64,000 bases of DNA, taken from contig CAJQOM010000009.1 of the NCBI GenBank assembly GCA_905479985.1, forward strand, positions 1 to 64,000. The letters run 5' to 3'. This document shows positions 58,257 through 64,000 of the stretch, piece after piece. The first letter of the stretch is position 1; each line of letters begins with the position of its first letter. The notes below the pieces were generated by a model. The model worked only from the letters and a program-made list of their open reading frames with translations, searched no databases and was not told the DNA's origin. The position numbers were made by a program, and so were the translations under genes. The stretch is from an uncultured Gammaproteobacteria bacterium. Its GTDB lineage: Bacteria; Pseudomonadota; Gammaproteobacteria; Nitrosococcales; Methylophagaceae.

Positions 58257-59981
58257 ATGAGAAGCACCATGACTGAAGCTGCTACACAACCTGAATTAAT
58301 TAATCGTTTAACGACATTGGTTGGGTCAACTTATATTTTGACTAATCCTACTAAAATGCAGCCTTTTAGCAAAGGGTTTCGTTTCGGATTTGGTAGCGCT
58401 TTAGCCGTTGTTCGTCCTGGTAGTTTGTTAGAGATTTGGCAGGTGTTACAGGTTTGTGTTGATGCCAATGTCGCTATTATCATGCAAGCCGCTAATACGG
58501 GCTTAACGGGTGGCTCAACACCGGATGGCGATGATTATGATCGGCCCATCGTTATTATTAATACAATGCGTATCGATCAAATCCAATTGATAAATGATGC
58601 GCGTCAAATTATTGGATTACCGGGTAGTACCCTATTTGGACTTGAGGAAGTGTTGGCACCTTATGGGCGTGAACCACATTCGGTAATAGGGTCTTCATGC
58701 ATAGGGGCATCGATAGTCGGTGGTGTCTGTAATAATTCGGGTGGGGCTTTGGTTCAACGTGGCCCGGCGTATACTGAATTATCGTTATATGCTCAAATTC
58801 ATGATGATGGTGAATTAGAATTAGTGAATAATTTGGATATTGATTTAGGGGTGACGCCTGAAGAAATATTGACTAACCTCGAGCAACAACGCTATCAAGC
58901 TGCTGATATTAACCAGTCGGAAAAGCGGGCTTCAGATAATGAATATCATGAACGCGTCAGAGAAATAGATGCCGACACACCTTCAAGGTTTAATAATGAT
59001 GGCCGGCGTTTGCATGAGTCCTCAGGTTGTGCCGGTAAATTAGCTGTCTTTGCGGTGCGTATTGATACGTACCCTATTGCCGCTAAGCAACAGGTTTTTT
59101 ATGTGGGCACGAATGATGCTCAGGTATTAGCAACGATGCGACGGGATATCTTATCGACGTTTAAGACCTTGCCTGTTTCAGGTGAATATCTACATCGAGA
59201 TTGTTACGAGGTGAGTAAGAAATATGGCAAAGATACATTTCTTGTCATTGATAAATTGGGCTCGAAATATATTCCTAAGCTATTTGGTTTAAAAAGAACA
59301 GTTGATCGATTCGCTGATCGATTGCCTTTTTTACCCAAAAAAATGTCTGATAGGGTGATGCAATACCTGAGCTATTGTTGGCCGAACCATTTGCCAAAGC
59401 GAATGGAAGCATATAGTGCGCAATATAGTCACCATTGGATTTTAGAAATGGATAATGATGGGGTCGATGAGGCGCGTGCTTATCTTCAACAGTTTTTTGA
59501 AACGGCAGAAGGCAGCTATTTTGAATGTACGCCAGAAGAGAGCGAAAAAGCGATATTGCACCGTTTTGTTGCCGGTGGCGCGATAGGGCGTTATCACATC
59601 ATGAATGGCCAAATGCTAGGTGCTATGATGACAGTAGATGTGGCGTTACGCAGAAATGATGCGGTTTGGTTCGAAGAATTGCCCCCCGAAGTTGACGCGT
59701 TGATTGCGGATAAATTTTATTATGGCCATTTATTTTGCCATGTCATGCATCAGAATTATGTGTTGAAGAAAGGCGTTGATGCGAAGCAGTTAAAGCAACA
59801 AATTTTAGCTTCTTTTGATGCACGTGGCGCTGAGTATCCTGCCGAACATAATGTGGGCCATGAATATGCTGCAAAAGCAGATTTAAAATCGTTTTATAAA
59901 GCGTTAGACCCGACCAATACGTTTAATCCTGGGATTGGTAAAACCAGCAAATTAAAGCATTGGTCAGAAGATAAACAATAA
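58257..59981 (+). CDS. dld: Quinone-dependent D-lactate dehydrogenase
   Basis: A peripheral membrane FAD enzyme that oxidises D-lactate and feeds quinone. The FAD-binding part has IMQAANTGLTGGSTPDGDDYDR (in pieces) and PHSVIGSSCIGASIVGGVCNNSGG (in pieces). The rest follows the E. coli Dld pattern (SGEYLHRDCYEVSKKYGKDTF, HHWILEMD) through GIGKTSK near the end. The length of 574 residues matches. ATG 58257 and ATG 58269 are both possible starts. No lactate regulator is beside it. It converges with serA. Confidence 0.95.
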   Translation: MRSTMTEAATQPELINRLTTLVGSTYILTNPTKMQPFSKGFRFGFGSALAVVRPGSLLEIWQVLQVCVDANVAIIMQAANTGLTGGSTPDGDDYDRPIVIINTMRIDQIQLINDARQIIGLPGSTLFGLEEVLAPYGREPHSVIGSSCIGASIVGGVCNNSGGALVQRGPAYTELSLYAQIHDDGELELVNNLDIDLGVTPEEILTNLEQQRYQAADINQSEKRASDNEYHERVREIDADTPSRFNNDGRRLHESSGCAGKLAVFAVRIDTYPIAAKQQVFYVGTNDAQVLATMRRDILSTFKTLPVSGEYLHRDCYEVSKKYGKDTFLVIDKLGSKYIPKLFGLKRTVDRFADRLPFLPKKMSDRVMQYLSYCWPNHLPKRMEAYSAQYSHHWILEMDNDGVDEARAYLQQFFETAEGSYFECTPEESEKAILHRFVAGGAIGRYHIMNGQMLGAMMTVDVALRRNDAVWFEELPPEVDALIADKFYYGHLFCHVMHQNYVLKKGVDAKQLKQQILASFDARGAEYPAEHNVGHEYAAKADLKSFYKALDPTNTFNPGIGKTSKLKHWSEDKQ

Positions 59982-60030
59982 CAGTTACGCTTATCGAAGC
60001 CAGTCAGCGTTAATCGTTGGCTGGCGAGTA

Positions 60031-61257
60031 TCAATATAAAACGCGTAGTCTGATAGTGCCTTCGACGCTATTTAAGTGCTCTAGGGCCAGCTTTGAATCA
60101 AGTTCCGCAACGTCTAAGAGTAAATAACCTACTTCATTTTCAGTCATCATACTTTGTGCCAATATATTGATATTGTGCTGAGCAAACAGTTGGTTAATGT
60201 TCGATAAGACGCCGGGTCTATTGTGATGAACATGCAAAATACGATGCGTATTCGCTTGCTGCGGCATGGCGATTTCTGGGAAGTTAACCGCAGAAGTGGA
60301 ATTACCATTATTGGCAAACTGAATGAATTTTTCAGCGACTTCTAGGCCGATATTCGCTTGGGCTTCAACGGTTGAACCACCGACATGGGGGGTCAAAATA
60401 ACATTCGGGTAACCACGAAGGGGTGAATCTAAGGGTTCATCATTTGATTTTGGCTCTTTGGGGAAAACATCGATGGCGGCACCGCCCACTTTATTGTTTT
60501 CAATAGCCTGAGCTAAATCTTCTAAGTTAACGCAACTCCCTCTGGCAGCATTGATGAAGATGGCACCGGTTTTCATTTGGTCAAACTGTGCTTTTGCCAT
60601 CATATTATGCGTTGTGGCTAATTCAGGGACGTGCAGGGAAATAACATCCGAATGGCTGAGCAGGTGTTGCATTGGGACTTGATTGGCATTGCCTAAAGGC
60701 AGTTTGGTGATGGCATCATAATAGATGACATTCATTCCTAAGCTTTCAGCTAATACCGAGACCTGTGAGCCAATGCTGCCGTAGCCAACGATACCGAGTG
60801 TTTTACCGCGGGCTTCATAAGACGCTTTGGCCGTTTTGGGCCAGCTACCATTGTGGACTTTATGATTTTTTTCAGGAATACCACGTAATAATAAGATGAG
60901 CTGCCCAATGACCAGTTCTGCAACAGAACGGGTGTTTGAGTAAGGTGCATTAAAGACAGGCACCCCTTTCATTTTGGCGGCTTGCAGATCAACTTGGTTC
61001 GTCCCAATACAAAAACAACCAATGCCTGCTAATTTATCAGCTGCATTGAGAACTTTTTCTGTGAGTTGCGTCCGCGAGCGGATACCGATAAAACGAACAC
61101 CTTTGATTTTTTCGATTAAAGCATCTTCATCTAAGGCATGAGAAAGATATTCGATGTTGGTATAGCCGGCTTTTTCTATGGCATCAACAGCATTTTGATG
61201 AAGACCCTCTAATAATAGAAAACGAGCATCAGACTTTTTGAGGGGGATTAGTTCCAT
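60031..61257 (-). CDS. serA: D-3-phosphoglycerate dehydrogenase
   Basis: The first step of serine synthesis, NAD-dependent. The length of 408 residues and the domain order (catalytic, NAD-binding, ACT) match the E. coli type, which is inhibited by serine through the ACT domain (about 335-408). The NAD site is TLGIVGYGSIGSQVSVLAESLG (in pieces). The catalytic Arg lies in INAARGSCVNLEDLA and the Glu/His pair in FPKEPKS and TPHVGGST. Confidence 0.96.
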   Translation of the reverse strand: MELIPLKKSDARFLLLEGLHQNAVDAIEKAGYTNIEYLSHALDEDALIEKIKGVRFIGIRSRTQLTEKVLNAADKLAGIGCFCIGTNQVDLQAAKMKGVPVFNAPYSNTRSVAELVIGQLILLLRGIPEKNHKVHNGSWPKTAKASYEARGKTLGIVGYGSIGSQVSVLAESLGMNVIYYDAITKLPLGNANQVPMQHLLSHSDVISLHVPELATTHNMMAKAQFDQMKTGAIFINAARGSCVNLEDLAQAIENNKVGGAAIDVFPKEPKSNDEPLDSPLRGYPNVILTPHVGGSTVEAQANIGLEVAEKFIQFANNGNSTSAVNFPEIAMPQQANTHRILHVHHNRPGVLSNINQLFAQHNINILAQSMMTENEVGYLLLDVAELDSKLALEHLNSVEGTIRLRVLY

Positions 61258-61359
61258 GAGAGTTTGTCTATTTCAGTAGGTGGGTTTAAAAAGCCAGATA
61301 TTATAGCAGGTGTTATTAAAAATAGATTATGATGGCTGGCTATAACGGTTTTAAGACGT

Positions 61360-61806
61360 TTATTTTACTGTGAGTGCCTGGCCTTTAAAGCTGATGCTAG
61401 GCCAGCCTGATACGATAAAATTTCTGATATTTTGGTGGTCATCGCCTTCTGGGTTTTTGAGTACATCATTACGATAGTAAGCGCCGAAACAGGCTAAGGT
61501 TTGCTGTTCAGTTAAGTCATTTAATTGCCCAAATGCAAAAATTTTGCATGAGCCATTGTTTTGGTCTGCTTGATTAATGATGTTGCCGTTACTGAATTGT
61601 GTCGGTGTGAAATGATAGTTGGCCTCGATGACTGACATGGTGTCGCTAAATTCGATGGCTTCGGGTGTTTGATTTAATTTGTTTAGAAAGGCGTTTAGGA
61701 TCATTGGGTTCTGCCAGAGTTGTATTTGAAAGGGTGGATTATACACAAGCGCTGAGGCAGCTTGCGTGCTTTGAACTTTGATGTCAGATATCGGTCTGAC
61801 AGTCAC
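61360..61806 (-). CDS. HopJ type III effector family protein
   Basis: The C-terminal 115 residues match the HopJ family, first named from a Pseudomonas syringae effector but common in free-living bacteria. The pattern is NKLNQTPEAIEFSDTMSVIEANYHFTPTQFSNG (in pieces), QNNGSCKIFAFGQL, QTLACFGAYYRNDVL, and DHQNIRNFIVSGW. An N-terminal stretch of about 34 residues comes from a GTG start at 61806; ATG 61704 would give the plain family length and may be right. No secretion system is near, so an effector role is unlikely. Function unknown. Confidence 0.8.
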   Translation of the reverse strand: MTVRPISDIKVQSTQAASALVYNPPFQIQLWQNPMILNAFLNKLNQTPEAIEFSDTMSVIEANYHFTPTQFSNGNIINQADQNNGSCKIFAFGQLNDLTEQQTLACFGAYYRNDVLKNPEGDDHQNIRNFIVSGWPSISFKGQALTVK

Positions 61807-61883
61807 ACCTTCTATATCCTAGATCTTAGGGAAACTTCTAAAAGCGTGTTGCCATTAATCTTGATTGTTCTGTGAGGGTTTGT

Positions 61884-64000
61884 TTGTTGTTGGGTTCCTG
61901 GAAAGCTTTTCGTCTTTCGATTCATTCTACGGTTATCGCCGTCTTTTTATTGACGACATTGCTGACAAGCGGTGTATCGATCGGATTACATTATTACTTT
62001 AGTCAGGCTTTTGCGACCGAGTCTGCTTTGTCTGTGTACGAGCATGCGGCATCCAGCACCCATGATTTTGTAGAAAATGTCGATGATAAGGCAGAAGAAA
62101 TTGCCTTTATGTTATCGAAATTCCCAAAACTGGTCGAAGCGGATGGGATTGACGCTGATACGCGTGCTGTTTTTGCTGAGGTTTTACAACGTAACCCGCT
62201 TATTTCTTTTATTACTGTTGGTTTTAACGATGGTGGTTTTTATCAACTGATTAATTTAGATGCCAATGTCAAAATTCGGCAGCAGTTTAACGCGACAGCA
62301 AAAGATAAATGGATTGTGATTACGATACGGACGGATGGAGATCGTTATTTACATTTTGATTATTTAGATGCTGAATTCGGGCATCGCCATAAGATGGAAT
62401 ACCCTACTAATTATGATGTGAGAACCCGTGCTTGGTTTGGGGAGGCTGAGGCGGGCAAGGTGTTAAAAAGTCAGCCATATTTGTTTCAACATTTACAAGT
62501 GCCGGGTCAAGTCTATGCCATTTCTTTAGGCAACAGCCAGCATGTTCTTGCCATTGGTATCGCGCTGCCATCGTTATCTAATTTCTTAAAAAGGCAACCA
62601 TTGCAGACAGGCAGTGAGGCTTATATTTATCAGCAGAATGGTGAGATTATTGCCTCAAATAAATCGGAACCAGAACGGTTATTACCATCCGCTCCTCAAT
62701 TGGAACTGACACCGGAACAGCAAATACTTGTTGAAAATAAGCCTTATTTGACAGTGTCGAATGAATTAAATTGGCCTCCGATCAACTTTGCGAGTGCTGG
62801 TCAGCCGCGAGGCTATTCTATTGATGTTCTATCGTATATTGCTGAAATGACCGGGTTTCAATTACGCTATGTTAATGGCCTTGATTGGGATGAGATGGCA
62901 CAGCTTTTTGTCAGTGAAGAGTTGGATATCGTTCAGCCGGTTTTCTTTAATGTCACGCGAGAAGCGGTTGGCGGATTGACGCATGCTTTTTTAAGGGCAC
63001 CGTATGGTCTGGTGACGAAAAAAGGATTTGGTACGGTTGAAAATGCGGTGCAGCTTAATGGTTTTAAAGTGGCTATTCAACGCGGCTGGTCATTGGCGGA
63101 ACGGGTGAAATATCACTACCCTCGGGTAGAGGTTGTTTTGGTTGATTCTGTGGAAGCGATGTTCAAAGCGTTGGCATCAGGCGAGGTAGATGCAGGGATT
63201 GATACCGAGACAGTATTGTCTTATCACTTGGCATCCTTTTTTGTGGAAGATGTTGTTGTTCACTCTGATTTGTCTTTCGATCCGAACCGGTTCTCAACTG
63301 ATTTGCATTTCATGGTTAACCCGTCATCGCCCGGAGTGAAAGAGATGATTAACCAAGCTTTGGCGGCATTAGGGGATGTCCATAAACAAGCACTGTATGA
63401 CAAATGGTTTAGTGGTAATACCACAGTATCGAAACCGACGATTTTGCCTTACCCGGAGTTGATTTCATTAACAGAACAAGGCGAGATTGAAGGCCTTAAG
63501 ACGATGGTACTGAAAGGCGAAGATTATTTTGTTTATGCAGCGCCGATTGATATGGCGGACAAAGTGGCGAATTATCTGATGATAATGACGCCCGTTGAGT
63601 CGGTCATGGCAGAGTCGATGGATAAATTGAAAACGTCTATTTGGCTGACGGCAATGGCGATAGTGCTGCTTTTTCCATTGATTTGGTTGGTCGTCTTGCC
63701 TATTGCACGATCCATTCGCTTATTGGCCGATGACAGTGAAAAAATTAAGCAGCGTCAATATGCAGAGGTGAAACATGTTGATAGTAAGATTACTGAAATT
63801 AATGATTTAGCAACATCGATGTTGGGGATGTCAGAATCAATTCAAGCACACGAAGCGTCACAGGAAGCATTGATTGAATCGTTTATAGCGCTTATTGCAC
63901 AAGCGATTGATGATAAGTCTCCCTACACGGCGGGGCATTGTGCGCGCGTCCCTGAACTGGCCTTTATGTTAGCAGAAGCAGCACAAAAATCGCATGTGGG
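61884..64000 (+). CDS. Sensor HD-GYP protein with Cache and solute-binding domains (partial)
   Basis: A long open frame that runs off the right edge (about 705 residues visible). A TTG start near 61884 is preceded by GAGGG. Membrane helix 1 lies at about 12-32. A Cache-like periplasmic domain follows (about 35-270, with YDVRTRAWFGEAEAG typical of dCache). Then a SBP_bac_3-type solute-binding domain (274-505, from LTVSNELNWPPINF to YDKWFSG), a short Cache-like end (KGEDYFVYAAPID), helix 2 near 584-605, a HAMP-like linker, and the start of an HD domain (DDKSPYTAGHCARVPELAFMLA near 670). The HD-GYP domain would hydrolyse c-di-GMP; its GYP motif is beyond the window. Confidence 0.88.
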   Translation, partial: MLLGSWKAFRLSIHSTVIAVFLLTTLLTSGVSIGLHYYFSQAFATESALSVYEHAASSTHDFVENVDDKAEEIAFMLSKFPKLVEADGIDADTRAVFAEVLQRNPLISFITVGFNDGGFYQLINLDANVKIRQQFNATAKDKWIVITIRTDGDRYLHFDYLDAEFGHRHKMEYPTNYDVRTRAWFGEAEAGKVLKSQPYLFQHLQVPGQVYAISLGNSQHVLAIGIALPSLSNFLKRQPLQTGSEAYIYQQNGEIIASNKSEPERLLPSAPQLELTPEQQILVENKPYLTVSNELNWPPINFASAGQPRGYSIDVLSYIAEMTGFQLRYVNGLDWDEMAQLFVSEELDIVQPVFFNVTREAVGGLTHAFLRAPYGLVTKKGFGTVENAVQLNGFKVAIQRGWSLAERVKYHYPRVEVVLVDSVEAMFKALASGEVDAGIDTETVLSYHLASFFVEDVVVHSDLSFDPNRFSTDLHFMVNPSSPGVKEMINQALAALGDVHKQALYDKWFSGNTTVSKPTILPYPELISLTEQGEIEGLKTMVLKGEDYFVYAAPIDMADKVANYLMIMTPVESVMAESMDKLKTSIWLTAMAIVLLFPLIWLVVLPIARSIRLLADDSEKIKQRQYAEVKHVDSKITEINDLATSMLGMSESIQAHEASQEALIESFIALIAQAIDDKSPYTAGHCARVPELAFMLAEAAQKSHV

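Noticed and set aside
59990..60025. An inverted repeat between dld and serA as a terminator
   Set aside because: The pairing is only about five bases around a long loop and there is no T run, so I could not support it.

Overview
ORGANISM. The window is a continuous stretch of chromosome from a gammaproteobacterium with moderately AT-rich DNA. Several gene orders are classic for that class: nnr-tsaE-amiB-mutL beside queG and orn; ftsK-lolA-rarA; mlaFEDCB-ibaG-murA-hisG-hisD-hisC; metX-metW with yggT-proC-yggS and pilT-pilU; engB-cytochrome c4-dsbA-diguanylate cyclase. The System II cytochrome c maturation genes (resB-ccsA), the short HisG and the one-gene LplT-acyltransferase-acyl-ACP synthetase fusion are unlike enteric bacteria. 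They would suit a Thiotrichales/Methylophaga-like lineage, but that placement is inference. LPS genes (waaA, lpxL), the Mla system and LolA show a Gram-negative envelope, and pilT/pilU imply type IV pili. LAYOUT. 1-1987: an accessory-looking edge with a divergent CsrA paralogue and a PD-(D/E)XK nuclease-like gene, lying on the 3' side of tRNA-Phe. This is where the usual mutL-miaA-hfq order breaks. 1988-8939: tRNA-Phe, mutL, amiB, tsaE, nnr, queG, orn. 8940-17668: M48 protease with a small c-heme protein, a diguanylate cyclase, the 1150-residue phospholipid-repair fusion, an HTH regulator, uspA and trxB. 17803-22148: ftsK, lolA, rarA. 22149-23946: a gene-poor accessory patch with a secreted protein of unknown function and small hypotheticals. 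23947-32549: rsmJ, then a tightly packed run mlaFEDCB-ibaG-murA-hisGDC. 32539-41893: DUF4124-like protein, TauE-type exporter, pyrE-metW-metX, yggT-proC-yggS, pilTU, an OmpA-like lipoprotein. 42088-53465: tRNA-Arg, glycogen phosphorylase, engB, cytochrome c4, resB-ccsA, dsbA, a second diguanylate cyclase, mltF. 53494-61257: tadA, waaA, lpxL-type acyltransferase, rpsI-rplM, uppP, dld, serA. 61360-64000: a HopJ-family protein and a large sensor HD-GYP gene cut by the window end. HOW IT WORKS TOGETHER. Most of the window is core metabolism and envelope upkeep: lipid trafficking (Mla, LplT-Aas, LolA), peptidoglycan (MurA, UppP, AmiB, MltF), LPS (WaaA, LpxL), amino acids (His, Met, Pro, Ser) and respiration (cytochrome c4, ResB/CcsA, Dld). 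Three proteins are predicted to handle cyclic di-GMP: two GGDEF synthases and one HD-GYP sensor. I found no complete defence system, CRISPR array, rRNA operon, intact transposon or prophage. The strongest candidates for something undescribed are the CsrA/PD-(D/E)XK edge beside tRNA-Phe, the secreted His/Cys/Met protein at 22735, the M48 protease/c-heme pair, and the HD-GYP sensor in which a solute-binding domain appears to be inserted within a Cache domain.
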